Of a stretch of 64,000 nt of DNA, positions 43,963 to 55,220 are shown piece after piece. The DNA is from Diospyros lotus. Taxonomy: Eukaryota; Streptophyta; Magnoliopsida; Ericales; Ebenaceae. The stretch lies in the NCBI RefSeq assembly GCF_014633365.1, contig NC_068339.1, positions 28,591,316 to 28,655,315 of the forward strand. Reading direction: 5' to 3'. Within the stretch, counting starts at the first letter, position 1, and the number at the start of each line of letters is the position of its first letter. The translations under genes were made by a program, and so were the position numbers. Below the pieces are notes generated by a model. That model was not told where the DNA came from, searched no databases, and saw only the letters and a list, made by a program, of their open reading frames with translations.

Positions 43963-46900
43963 CTAGCTGTAGTGGTTAGGGTTGTCTTTGCTCTGGATCA
44001 GTGGGACGCCATCTTTTCTCCATGCAATCCGCTCTTCGCATAATGCAGCGGCTACCTCCACATATAATTGATGCTCCTGATAGAAAGGATCCAAGGTGAC
44101 AATACAACACATAAGTATTACAATTCAAACAAAGTGAAAAGATTTGGGACGCTATTCCAGTCCAAGGAAGGAGGACAAGACCAAGTATAGAAGAGCTAAT
44201 GTGGAAAGAAGAGACACAGAAACTCACGACCTTTTGTAGAACCCTTGCAGCCAGTTCTTCTGCAGTGTCATTGGCATGTACAGGTACTACTCTTTGAGCA
44301 AGGATACGTCCTGTGTCATACTGCTCATCGACATAATGGATTGTAGGACCCGAGTATCTACTAGTCACAGAGATCATACACCCAACAAACTTAGCGACAA
44401 ACTCTCCACACATGCAATAATGATTAGACATGAAATATAATATATATATATATATATATTTATAGCTGGGCTGAAACGAGCTGGAAATCAATTAAAACGA
44501 AAAACTATTAAAGATAAAAAGAGAAGACAAAAAAGGGCAAGCCTAGTCATGGCCCTCAAATCTTAAAACCAGCATAAAAAGATCAATTACTAGAATTGCC
44601 TAAAGATGATCTAATAATGAAATACACAGGAGAGGAACTGAAAAGGTTTGGCCCTTTTCTCCATGGAATCAAAATTCAGTTTCATGGAATAGCCCATCAC
44701 AACTCAAAGGTAGCGTTTCACCCCATATTACAAGGGAAATGGCGAACTAGAACAATGACTCAGAACAATCAATACAAACTTCATAACCTGATACTTAACA
44801 ATTAGGAGCTTCCCATGTCGTCAAAATCAGTAGGCACCTTCATTATAATCATACCCATTTACTGTAACAAAACTTGGATCTCATGAGAACAGCCAATCTT
44901 AAGCTCACTATGTGGGAAATCACAACATTATGCATTACTTGTTTAACAAAATCAAAAATAGCCCCTCACAAATTCACAGTATTCTAGGACATGGTGTGTA
45001 CTCAAAACACCATAATCACCCATAACTCAAGAGGTATCAAAGTAGAAAATTCATAAGAAAAGTTTCTTGTAAATGAAAATCCATAAGCAATCTATGCATC
45101 ACCATGACACCAACAAAGATGCTCAAGAATCAAGACTGATCTAGTAAGAAAACAACAATTGCAACCTAATATACATGCCAAGACTTAGTGGGGTTAAAAA
45201 CAAGAATATGAATATAACCAACTCAAAAGGCAACACAAACATGAACAAACCTTGCACCAGAAGCAATAACTGCTTTATGCACCTTCATGCCATAATAGCC
45301 TTTGCCTCCAAAAGCTGGGAGAAGCGATGGGTGAATATTTATGATTGATCTTGGATATGCTTGGACTAATTCCACTGGTATCAGCTTCAGGAATCCAGCT
45401 AATAGTATGAAGTCAATATTATACGTCCTGTTTAAAGTAATACAACAGTAGAGAAAGGCAGGTGTAAACACAAAAGATGATATAGTAATTGAATAGAAGT
45501 TAGGACACTTAATATTAGTTCCAGTGTTATTAAAGGCGCGCCTAGGTGCAAGGCGCACCCTGAGTGCCTAAAAGCATTCCAGGCGAGCGCAGACCAAAAG
45601 GTGCGCCTCAACCCAAGGCACCTAAGGTTAACGTGCGCGCCTTGGGCTTTTTAACTGTTTTTCAAGATTTTTATTTCACTGTTTGTTACTTTATTTAATT
45701 TTTTACTGTTTAGAGTTTAAATTTGTTGCTTCAACTACAAATTTGATAATAAGTAAAAAGATTATTACTTCAAATGCTCCAATTGAATTTGAACTAGATG
45801 AAGATGGATAGAGAGAATTGAACAAATTCAAGGCATGCAATAACAAAATGCAACATTAAGTCACCAAAACAACACCCCCATACTTGCAACTATCTTTCTT
45901 AGGCTTCTATCACCTATGATCTCCAAATGCAAGAAGTGGACAAAAAGGGAAAAAGAAAATTATATTTTCATAGGCCCAAGTTAAATAGTGGCTTTTCCTT
46001 AGTTTCCCATCTTCCTTGATTGTGTTTCATTTACTTCAACAATGTTTTTTTAAAACTATTCAAGTCTTGATTTTCTTAAGATTATATTATTCCAGTAATA
46101 AAGAGTCAAACTACACTCAATATCCAATGATCAACATTCTATTGGCGTGATCAATATTTATAGACACCATAGAGGCTGAGTTTTCATCATACAAAAAAAT
46201 ATGCAAATTCAAGTCTAGTATATTACCTACCAAAAAAATGTATGAAACTATCATTACACTTCTAAATCATAGAAATCATCCAACAAGAGGAGTAGATGAT
46301 GTGGAAGAAGATATTAGAGATGATGCTTCAAATGATGAAAATATAGAACTGTTTGATCTTGATAATGAGGATGATTTTTAGATTAATTAAAATACATAAT
46401 TAGTTAATCTTGATTAAAATTTAATTTAAAACCTATAAATTTTTTTAAGATTTAATTTAAGTTGACTTAAAGACTTTTAAATTACATCTTTTGGTATTTT
46501 TTATTGTTCTTTTCTTTAGTATATGTTGAATTTTTTAATTTCCTTGATAACATACTTGTAAATATGTCATTAGAAGTTATGACTTATTTTATACATTATT
46601 TTTCAAGTAAGATATATATTTTTCTTTTTCTTTTTTAGTAAGCATGAGCCTAGTTCTATCAAGTGCTCCAACACCCTTTTGCGCCTTAGTGCGCCTTGAG
46701 CCTTTAATAACATTGATTAGTTCCACCTGTCACATTTCTCTTGAAAACTTAGCGATAGGCAAATGGTCATAGTTCCCTAGGTTTTAATAAACAACAATTA
46801 TGAGGAATGATAACATGACCTGAGGGTGGAGACAAGATCATCTGCCAAAAGACTGTCTGGTTGGTCCTTAATTTTAGGGAACAAAATCACAGGGATACCC

Positions 46901-47607
46901 TTATCTCTTGCATAGACTGCACCTCCACAACCTACAGGCATGAAATCCAAGGATAATGCAAAATACGAAGATGAATCTAACACCTCCAAGTGTGCCATTA
47001 AAAGTAAAAAGGATTTATTTCAACAGAATCAAGTTGGGCAGTGTATGACAACAGCAAATTACAAAGATAAACACTCAAAAGAGAACATCAAGTGCACAAG
47101 GAATATAAAGGTTAGAATTCTTTCGATTAACCGCATCACTTCTGAAACGACTTAATACTTTGGCACATTAAAACTCTAAATACAGAGAACAACAGAATTT
47201 CAATAATTGAGTAATTTAGAAAATAGCATGCAAACAAGCATACCGGGTTTGTTTGTGACCAACACGACAATGTCTCCGTGAACTGCTCCTGCAAGAGTAG
47301 CCTCATGAACTGAACGGAAATTTGAACCTCCACCAGAGACAAAAACTGCCAGGTTTTTCCTCCTAATGCCAGTTTGCAGCCCCTCCCCATTGCCAATAAG
47401 AGACTCTGCTTTTCTCAAACCATTTCTGCACCGTAATTTTGGATAGTAAATGGTTTTGAAGGAGACCTCTTTTGGGGTTGGAATCCTTAATGATAATGGA
47501 GGAGGATGGGAGGAGGGTAGTGTTGGGAGCAATGTTCTGTTAGGGTTTTGAATTGATTGGATTTGGGAGGCAGAGCAAAACCCGGGAAGCAATCTCTGAG
47601 TTTCCAT
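43963..47607 (-). CDS. PUR3: Phosphoribosylglycinamide formyltransferase (GART), plastid-type, five exons
   Basis: Transfers a formyl group from 10-formyltetrahydrofolate to glycinamide ribonucleotide, step 3 of purine synthesis, in plastids. Exons are 47607-47244, 46931-46820, 45427-45251, 44357-44231 and 44076-43963, all with GT..AG introns whose phases join exactly, giving 297 aa. Residues 1-70 are Ser/Pro-rich and acid-poor, as in a transit peptide. Catalytic core: AVFVSGGGSNFRSV (phosphate loop), LLAGFLKLIPVELVQ, N189 and H191 in NIHPSLLPAFGGKG, and D232 in YDTGRILAQ, matching the Asn-His-Asp triad of bacterial PurN. The C-terminus is EERIAWRKDGVPL. The start METQRLLPG fits the family length; an in-frame ATG at 47655 would add 16 residues. 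No defect is visible. Intron 2 contains a hAT relic. Confidence 0.95.
45522..46715. mobile_element. Non-autonomous hAT element in GART intron 2 (1194 bp)
   Basis: The ends CAGTGTTATTAAAGGC and (inverse) CAATGTTATTAAAGGC match at 15 of 16 bases and are flanked by a perfect 8-bp duplication ATTAGTTC (45514-45521 and 46716-46723). Next to each end is a GCGCCTTG-rich block. Positions 46230-46380 keep a transposase-like acidic tail on the plus strand (GVDDVEEDIRDDA to DLDNEDDF, stop). Terminal sequence and tail resemble the hAT at 49445-53422, so it is an internally deleted relative. Confidence 0.9.
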
Positions 47608-47700
47608 TGATGGAGGCCTTGGCAAGCAGTGGTGGGAGATAAATTTAGATGACAAGAATTCGGTATCACTTAAGGAGACAGATCATCCACTCTCATACAA

Positions 47701-48051
47701 TCTCCCGCTACAAAAAATGTAGAAAAGGAAAGAAAAAACAAATGTGTTGTAAGACTTGAAGAAAGTAAAACACAAGAATAAAAACAGAAAGGAAATTCTT
47801 TATATATAATATACTTGGTTCTTAAATGATAAAAATGAGGCATGGGATGAATCCTGTTTACAGTTGTTCACCTTGATCCAGAAATTTACAAGGTGCCATT
47901 TGTTTGCAATAAAAACTTCCAATAATCTAGAAATGTTTTTCCTGTTCATTGGTTAACAGTTCTATTGGAGAATGATCTGCTATGAAAGTGTGCAAACTAT
48001 GTAACCAACCATGTTTAGGCATGCCAAAACTGAAGTAGCCATGGAATTATA
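47701..48051. other. GART upstream region, no further gene seen
   Basis: This stretch precedes the GART start on its 5' side and should hold its promoter. A TATA-like 'tatatataatat' is at 47801-47812 (either strand). I cannot place the transcription start. Confidence 0.35.
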
Positions 48052-48430
48052 TGTCAGATCCTTGAATCTGACAGGAAGTTCTCACTGAATTGGTGAGAAT
48101 ACAGTTAAGAAATTAGAAGAAAATGAGAAGAATTTCAGAGGGAGAGGGAAGACAAACAGATAGGAGGGAAATTCGAGAGAGAGAGAGAAGAGAGACTGAG
48201 AGGGAAATCAGAAGTTTTTCATTAATTTCTTTTCTTCCTTTTAGTGGAATCCAATCAATAATTATATACTGATTGTAGCTAGCTTTTGGCGCCAAAAGGG
48301 CTGCCACTTTTCAAAGTTACAGCTTTCAAAATATTGCAATTATCTAACTTTCTTCTAGAAGAATGTCCTTTCATCTGTCCATTCCTTCTACCTGAGAATG
48401 TATCCCCTCTTAGCTATTAGGAACATGACA
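48052..48430 (-). repeat. 3' LTR of the gag-only element
   Basis: A 379-bp direct repeat of 54858-55220, with a GA microsatellite at 48175-48190. Its right edge touches the polypurine tract. Confidence 0.88.
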
Positions 48431-48766
48431 ATTTCCCCCCTTAAAAAATTTTCTTGTCCTCAAGAAATGTAGAGAAGTTGGGTCGCTTGAGGAAACTGTT
48501 GGGGCAGGTTTGGCAAGTATTCCCATGCGTTGCTATCCGGGTGTAGGGTTAACCATTGACTCGTCTTCCTATTCTACTACTTTTTCTTCTCCTTCTAGCC
48601 AAAGTAGTTGCTTTCTGCATTGATGCCTAGGAGTGTATTTGTCTCCACAATGGAAACATTGCCCTCCTTGCCTTTATTGTTCCATAGTCCTTCCTCCTTG
48701 TGCTTGAACTGGATTATTAGTGGATGTTGCTGTCAACCCCTTCAACTCCAGGCTGAATTTGATTTC
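48431..48766 (-). pseudogene. Gag zinc-knuckle end and 3' internal tail
   Basis: On the minus strand near 48690-48590 this reads CFHCGDKYTPRHQCRKQLLW, the gag zinc knuckle of chromovirus-like gypsy elements. It is followed by a tail with stops, ending in SLHFLRTRKFFKGGN just before the LTR; that last motif resembles the extreme C-terminus of a gypsy pol (LEDKxxxKGG). The join of knuckle to pol end suggests most of pol was deleted. Confidence 0.7.
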
Positions 48767-49619
48767 CTCCTTGCCAAAGTTGTTAAAATCGAGATTTTAA
48801 GTGGGATTGTAAGGGGTTCATAAAATCAAATCGTAAAATCGTAAGATTTTACAGAAAATTAAAAATACACTTTAATTTATGTAAATATATGTTTATAATA
48901 GCATATTCCTTATTATAAATTAAATAGATGTACCTATTTCAAAATTACTTCATCTATCAATTTTAAAAATACTAAATAATATGAAATTTCTAAATATTAA
49001 ATTCATCATTCATCCATCCGTAATTAAAATTTCAAACAACAAACATTACCATCATCATCAACAAACATTGTTAAAAATAACAAAAAATATTAAGTCATAA
49101 AAATAACAAATAATGTTAAACTTCTACATTATGTCATTACACTAATTAAGTTACCAATACCAAATAGATATATTTATTTCTTGCTAATCATTAATCTTAA
49201 TATAAAATTAGACCCACCTATGATCTGATTGTAACATATTTAAGATTAATTCTTTGAATTTGCACTTATACATGTAGATAACAACATCACAAATGAGAAT
49301 GTATACACACAAGCACAACTGCACGGCACACTCATTCAACACATCAATTGGACGTAACACAGATCTCAACACAACACACACACGACATTGGATTACTGGA
49401 CTTAGCAAAACATAGTCACTCTCACTCACATATTTGGGTTAGGTCATAGTTATCAAAGGCGCGCCTAGAGACAAGGCGCTAGTTTGGCGCCTCGCCCAGG
49501 TCGAGGCAAGGCGATTTTGGCGAGACCCTCGCCTTACGCGCCTAGGCGCTGGGGCGTGAGGCGCGCGCGCCTAGGTGCGCCTCATGAAACATGGATCTTT
49601 TAATTAAAACTTGCAACCC

Positions 49620-50090
49620 AATCGCTCCTCACTCCTCCCGACTCTAGCATCCAGCCGCATTTGCCTCCTCTCCAACTCGCTGCTCGCCCGATCTTCCTCT
49701 TCCTCTCTAGCATCCAGCCGCACTTGCCTCCTCTCTAGCTCGCTGCTCGCCCGATCTTCCTCTTCCTCTCTAGCCCCAACCGCGCCTGCCTCCTCTCTTC
49801 CTCTCATCTCTAGCTCGCTGCTCGCCCGATCTTCCTCTTCCTCTCTAGCCCCAGCCGCGCCTGCCTCCTCTCTTCCTCTCTTCTCCAGCTCGCCCGATCT
49901 TCTTCCTCTCCTCTCCAGCCGCAACCCCCTCCTCTCTTCCTCTCCAGCTCACCTGATCTTCTTCTTCCTCTCCTCTCCAGTCGCGACCCCCTCCTCTCTT
50001 CCTCTCCTCTCCAATTCGGCTTGATCTTCCTCTTCCTTTCCTCTCCAGCCGCGCCTGCCTCCTCTCTTCCTCTCTTATCCAACCATGCCC
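49620..50090. repeat. CT-rich minisatellite in the hAT leader
   Basis: Six or seven imperfect units of about 62-75 bp share 'gctcgcccgatcttcctctt' and 'ccgcgcctgcctcctctctt'. Open frames cross it on both strands (Ser/Leu-rich one way, Arg/Glu-rich the other), but these are repeat artefacts. It lies between the terminus and the transposase ATG, so it is probably the promoter or 5' UTR. Confidence 0.75.
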
Positions 50091-50398
50091 ACCTCCTATC
50101 TTGTTAATTTCCTCTCCAACCGCGTCCTCTTCCTCTATTCTCCTCTGCCCACGATCTTCTCCTCTCTTCCTCGCCTCTCTTCTCATCTGCTCTTCAAGTT
50201 CAAGTTGTTAAGGCTGCCCACGATCTTCTCCTATCTTGTAAGTTCTTTACTTGTTTTTTATTTGTTTATTTCTTGCATTCTTGCCTAATTTCTCTTGCTG
50301 ACAGCTGGTTGCTAATCTCTCTTTTAAGTCTTTATAGTTTATTTCTATCATTAGGAGAATTTTGTGAAAGTTGGAACTGTGTTGCAACAGCCTAATAA

Positions 50399-53071
50399 AT
50401 GTCGTCAACCACTTCCAAAACGGACCCAGCATGGAATTATTTTGAAACTGATCCTAATGATAGAAATACCACGACATGTAAATTTTGTCGTAAAGTAACA
50501 AAATGTGGTATATTTCGAGCGAAACAACATCTTGTGGGCGGTTTTAGGAATACTAAAGCTTGTTCAAAATATCCTCCATCAGTAAAAGAAGAGATTAAAG
50601 AGTACATGCAAAAGAAGAAAAATAACAAGGATGAACGAAATATAGCATCGTTAGATGATGATCTTCAATTTGGTGAAGGGTATGATGATGATGATGATGA
50701 GCCGCTACCTCAAAGTAGAAAAAGACCAAATGTATCTACCGGAAGTGGAAGCGGTACTGGTAGTGTTGGTAGTGTTAAAGGGCCAACACAAAAGGGTCCA
50801 CTTGATGTTTTTCTTAAAGACCCAGACGTTAATGTGTTAAAAAGCAAGGGCAAAGAAAAGCAAACAAGGTTGGGTGAGCATGATTTTGCAAAAAAAGAGT
50901 TAAGAGCTCGAGTTTGTAGAAGCTTTGCACGATAGATGTATGATGCAGGCATTCCATTCAATGCAGTGACATATGACAGTTTTAAAGTATTTATAAAAGC
51001 AGTTGGTCAGTATGGTCCGGGTGTGAAGCCGCCTAGTTACCATGAAGTCAAGGTTCCCCTTCTCAAACAAGAGGTGGAAGCCACTCGTGAAATGATGAAA
51101 GATCATGAAGAGGCATGGGCCAAATATGAATATTCCATTTTGTCAGATGGCTGGAAAGACAAGAGGGAAAGGACAGTGATTAACTTTTTAGTCAATTCTC
51201 CTAAAGGAAGTATGTTTTTGGAGTCTGTTGATGGTTCTAGCTATTCAAAGACTGGAAAAAAGATGTTTCAATTATTAAGTAAATGTGTGGAGTAAGAAAT
51301 GTGGTGCAAGTGGTCACCGATAGTGCTTCAAACAATTTTTTAGCAAGTATGAAATTCATTTTTGTAATTTGTATTATGTTTATAAATAGAACAATTTGAA
51401 TATTCATTAGATATTTATTATTTATTAATATCTTGTTAATTTCACTCTAAATAATAACAGGAAGATTTTTGGAGGCAAAATATCCTACATTGTTTTGGAC
51501 ACCATGTGCAGCGCACTGCTTGGATTTAATGTTGGAAGATATTTTCAAGTTGCCTAATATGAAGAAGACATTTGAGAGAGCTGTTATGGTGAATAGCTAT
51601 ATCTATACTCGTTCAGGTCTAGTAAACATCCTTAGAAGGTTTACTGACAAGAAAGAGTTGTTGAGGCCTACAAAAACATGGTTTGCAGCTGCCTTTATCA
51701 CTTTGGGCAAGATGCATAGTCTGAAAAGCAACCTTAGAAGGATGTTTACCTCCGAGGAGTGGATGACAAGCAAGTGGGTAAAAGAAGCAGGGGCTAAAAA
51801 GGTTGTAGAAGTGATTTTGATGCCTTCATTTTGGAACAATGTTGTATATGCTTTAAAAGTGGCTGGTCCATTGGTGCGTGTATTGCGCTTAGTGGATGGT
51901 GAGAAGAAGCCTGCTATGGGATACATATATGAGGCCATGGATAAGGCCAAAAAAGTGATTGCTAACTCTTTTAATGGGGATGAAAAGAAGTATGCACCCA
52001 TTTTTCAGATCATTGATAATCGATGGGATGTTCAGCTTCATCACCCCTTGCATGCAGCTGGTTGGTACTTGAACCCAAAATATTTCTACAAGGCTGAACA
52101 TATAAATCCAAAGATCATGACTGGCTTATATGAATGCATTAGAAAGTTAAATCCAGATGTAAAGGTTCAAGACCAAATTGATGCTGAGCTTTCGATGTAT
52201 AACAATGCAGATGGGTTCTTTGGAAACTATATGGCTATTAGAAAGAGAGTTGAGAAATCACCAGGTACACATATATATATATATTACATTATATATATAA
52301 TCATTCTAGATAATAGATAATAACTAACCCATGAATTTTATTGGACAGCTGAATGGTAGGCTTCATATGGAATGTCAACACTCACGTTGCAAAAATTTGC
52401 AATTAAAATTCTTAGCTTGACTTGTAGTTCATCTAGATGTGAACGTAATTGGAGTGTGTTTGAAAATGTAAGTGCATTGTACATATAACACTTACAATTT
52501 TTATTAGTAGTTGGTTTGTTTCATGTAGCTTATTCTTAGTATGTTTTTGCATAAATTGTTGCAGCTTCATACTAAACAGAGAAACAGGCTTGATCAACTT
52601 CGTTTAAACGACTTGGTGTTTGTGAAATACAATAGAGCATTGAGGCGTTGGTATCAAATGCGTGATACCATTAACCCTATCATATTGACCGACATTGATG
52701 AAAGCAATGAATGATTGACCGGAAAACTTGATGAGGAGAATGATAAAGATGATGAAACTGTTTTTCCAGATGACGTTGGGGATGGGTTGACATGGAGTAA
52801 TGTTGTTGCGGCTGCAGGAGTTGGAGAGCCTAATTATCAATTTAGAACTAAACAAACTCGATCACAATTGGGATCAACTTCGGCTTCGACTTCAAAGCGA
52901 CGAGTAACTCAGGAGATTGAAGAGAAGGAGGAAAGTGAGGCAGGGACCGAAGATGATGAAGACTTGGAAGAGGGAGAAGAATTGAGAGATGAAGAAGAAG
53001 ATGAAGGGGTGATTGAAGGGGATGATGAAGATATTGACCTTGATGTTGATGATCTCCTTGATGATGATTGA
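50399..53071 (+). pseudogene. hAT transposase (BED finger, DUF659, dimerisation domain), disabled
   Basis: From 50399 (MSSTTSKTDPAWNYF) a BED-type finger has CKFCRK and the HL..C region, then an acidic linker and DUF659 (GIPFNAVTYDSFKVFIKAVG, WAKYEYSILSDGWKD, SMFLESVD). After a frameshift near 51292 and an intron (about 51347-51461), TPCAAHCLDLMLEDI and the RNase H-like core follow to 52264. Exons 52349-52467 and 52565 on encode the dimerisation region CERNWSVFEN, RLRLNDLVFVKYNR, and an acidic tail ending LDVDDLLDDD. Three Trp codons are now stops: 50933 (TAG), 52357 (TAG) and 52712 (TGA). It would have moved this element family; it is now inactive. Confidence 0.9.
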
Positions 53072-53826
53072 TTAAAAAACTTCTTTATATTGATTGTGGA
53101 CTTGTAGTGTTTATGTGTTTGTTTAGAACTTTGCATTATAATTGGTACTTGGTAAAGTTTGAGACTTTAAGTTTGAACTTTGATGATGTTTCTAGTTTAG
53201 AATTTGCATGATGAATGAATTAACTTTGATGTTGTTAGTTTATAGAATTTGAAGATAATGAATCATGAATGATATGAATGCGTTATTATTGATAATTTGA
53301 TAGTTGTTTATGATTTTACAAGATTTGAGTTTTTTTCCTAAAAAGTGCGCCTCGCTTCGCAAAGGCGCGCCTCGCGCCTCAGGCTCCAGGACTTTTTGCG
53401 CCTCGCACCTTTTAGAACTATGGGTTAGGTTTGATTCTTCGTATTTTCAAGGTGAACGAACGAAGCAGAAAGGCAAAAACAAGATCGACAACAATTAGGG
53501 TTTGCAAAAAGATACAACAAGCGAATGCAGCAAGCACACAAACACAACGTCGTTTAAGGTTTATAGAAGAACCAAAATAAGAGATTGACAATGATTGTAT
53601 ATATATATATATATATGTTGGTTAGAGACGAAAATATTTTTATTTCTAACCTCAAAATTGTGGGCAAGACTAAACTTGGTAAACTCGGATCGATAAACTC
53701 GTAAACTCAAGTCCGATTCTATAAAACCCAATCATACAAGCAAGTTGACTCGTTTTATGCCTCTTGACTCGTAAACTCGTAAAATCGTACGAGTTGACTC
53801 GCGATTTTAACAACAATGCTCCTTGC

Positions 53827-54800
53827 CATATCCCTTGTTTCTTGGCTGGAAGGCCCCTGAACTTGTCCCTTTTGCTTGTAGTCACTGTTTCTTTATTAAA
53901 GCCTCAATTGTCATTTTCTGTAACCTAGCATTTTCTATTACTTCCTTTACAAGTCTTGGCCTCAACATTTTGACCATGGTCCTTAGTTCTTTGCTCAAGT
54001 CACTAATGAAACTTGAGATGAAGTATCCTTCAGTTAGATGAGGGTTAAGGTTCATCATAAGTGATTTTAATTCCTCAAACTTTGACTAATACACCCACAC
54101 CAATTCTTCCTATTTCAACTTGTTAAATTCTTTGACAACATCCATCAAACTTGTCTCCGAATCTTTCGCATAGGTTTTCTGCAAATTCTGTCCATTGACA
54201 GCCGTCCATGTCCCAAATCCAACCTTGAAACCAGGTGTCTCTTACGTCATTAAGGTAAGCAAAGGCCAACGTGACCCTCTGTTGTTCCGAAATGTTGTAC
54301 ACACTATACATTCTCTCGCACCTTCTCACCCACCACCTCGGTTTTTATTCATCTAATATTGGGATTTCCATTTTAAGAAGGGGCATACACAGCTAGAATT
54401 GGGCAGTCTATACCCCTTGTCTTCTTCCTTCAAAAGTTTCCCTGCCAGCTAGTTCTTTTTCAGTTTCAGAAGTCCAGATAGGCCCGTAAACTGCCCTACT
54501 TCCAGTTAATATTGGTTCCGATCTCTCCCTAGGAGGGAATTCGAGAGAGAGACTTGCTTGGTTTTGTCTTGCAAACATTAGCATGAATTGTTGCATGTGT
54601 TCCTGCATTTGGCTATTTTGTTTCCTTATCTGGCTTTCAATATCATTCTTCAACCTTTCAACTACACTGTCCAGCTTCTTTTCCACCCTTGATTCTATGG
54701 CTCCCTCCATGGATCCCATCCAATTCTGCAATTCTGCCATCATTGCAACCACCTACTATAGTTGCAACTCCATTTGCTTTATTCTGGTGCCTTCTGCCAT
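53827..54800 (-). pseudogene. Ty3/gypsy gag gene (N-terminal two thirds)
   Basis: The minus strand ATG at 54800 gives MAEGTRIKQMELQL, two stops, then VVAMMAELQNWMGSMEGAIE, a coiled-coil region (EKKLDSVVERLKNDIESQIR) and the gag core: WWVRRCERMYSVYNISEQQR, VTLAFAYLNDVRDTWFQGW, TEFAENLCERFGD. Past a stop near 54123 the frame continues in pieces to 53827, resembling the FEELKSLMMNLNPHL..FISSF gag helix bundle. The zinc knuckle is displaced to 48600 by the nested hATs. Confidence 0.8.
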
Positions 54801-54842
54801 TGGAAGGGAAGAAGATTCTTGGGAGATTGCCGGCCTAGGCTC

Positions 54843-54854
54843 GCTCTGATACCA
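54843..54854 (-). promoter_or_regulatory. Primer-binding site for initiator tRNA-Met
   Basis: The minus strand reads TGGTATCAGAGC, exact, 3 bp from the 5' LTR edge at 54858. It primes minus-strand DNA synthesis and fixes the element orientation. Confidence 0.93.
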
Positions 54855-54857
54855 AAA

Positions 54858-55220
54858 TGTCAAATCCTTGAATTTGACAGGAAGTTCTCACTGAATTGGT
54901 GAGAATCTAGTTAAGAAATTAGAAGGAAATGAGAAGAATTCCAAAGGGAGAGGGAAGACAAAAATATAGAAGGGAAATCCGGGAGAGAGGGGGGAAATCA
55001 GAAGTTTTTGATTTTTTTTTTTCTCCCTTTTACACTAAATGCAATCAGTAATTATATGTTGATTGTAGCTAGCTTTTGGTGCCAAAAGGGCCACCACTTT
55101 TCAAAGTTACAAGTTTCAAAATATTGCAACTATCTAACTTCCTTGTAGAAGAATGATCTTTCATCTATCCATTCCTTCTACCCGAGAATGTATCCCCCCT
55201 TAGTTATTAGGAACATGACA
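54858..55220 (-). repeat. 5' LTR of the gag-only element
   Basis: A 363-bp direct repeat of 48052-48430. The shared inverse pair near one end ('gtcaaatccttgaatttgac') forms a small hairpin. Visible differences are many, consistent with an old insertion. Confidence 0.88.

Larger units (their letters stand above)
49445..53422 (+). mobile_element. Inner hAT element with DUF659-type transposase
   Basis: The ends CATAGTTATCAAAGG and (inverse) CATAGTTCTAAAAGG match at 13 of 15 and are flanked by a perfect 8-bp duplication GGTTAGGT (49437-49444 and 53423-53430). Both ends carry GGCGCGCCT-rich blocks. The element is 3978 bp and sits inside the outer hAT. It encodes a spliced transposase now broken by stops. 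Confidence 0.93.
48775..53818. mobile_element. Outer non-autonomous hAT element (interrupted)
   Basis: The ends CAAAGTTGTTAAAATCG and (inverse) CATTGTTGTTAAAATCG, and a perfect 8-bp duplication CTCCTTGC (48767-48774 and 53819-53826), define a hAT that split the gag gene. Subterminal motifs such as 'cgtaaaatcgtaagatttta' (left) and 'aactcgtaaactcgtaaaa' (right) fit the superfamily. Its own sequence, without the inner element, is about 1.06 kb and encodes nothing recognisable. Confidence 0.88.
48052..55220 (-). mobile_element. Gag-only Ty3/gypsy retrotransposon (TR-GAG type) carrying nested hATs
   Basis: The LTRs are 48052-48430 and 54858-55220, both TGTCA..ATCC to GAACATGACA, diverged roughly 10% or more, so it is old. 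On the minus strand the right LTR is followed by a tRNA-Met primer site (54854-54843), a gag gene from 54800, a zinc knuckle at about 48670, and a polypurine tract AAGGGGGGAAAT (48442-48431) next to the left LTR. No protease, RT or integrase lies between knuckle and tract. The 5-bp flanks TTATA and TTGCA match at only 3 of 5. Positions 48775-53818 are a later hAT insertion. Confidence 0.85.

Noticed and set aside
43976..44491. Single long minus-strand frame across GART exons 4 and 5
   Set aside because: It reads through introns and uses the wrong frame for the last exon; the spliced model with matching phases gives the conserved GART C-terminus.
49604..50186. Arg/Glu-rich minus-strand proteins
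   Set aside because: Antisense translation of the CT-rich minisatellite, with no domain.
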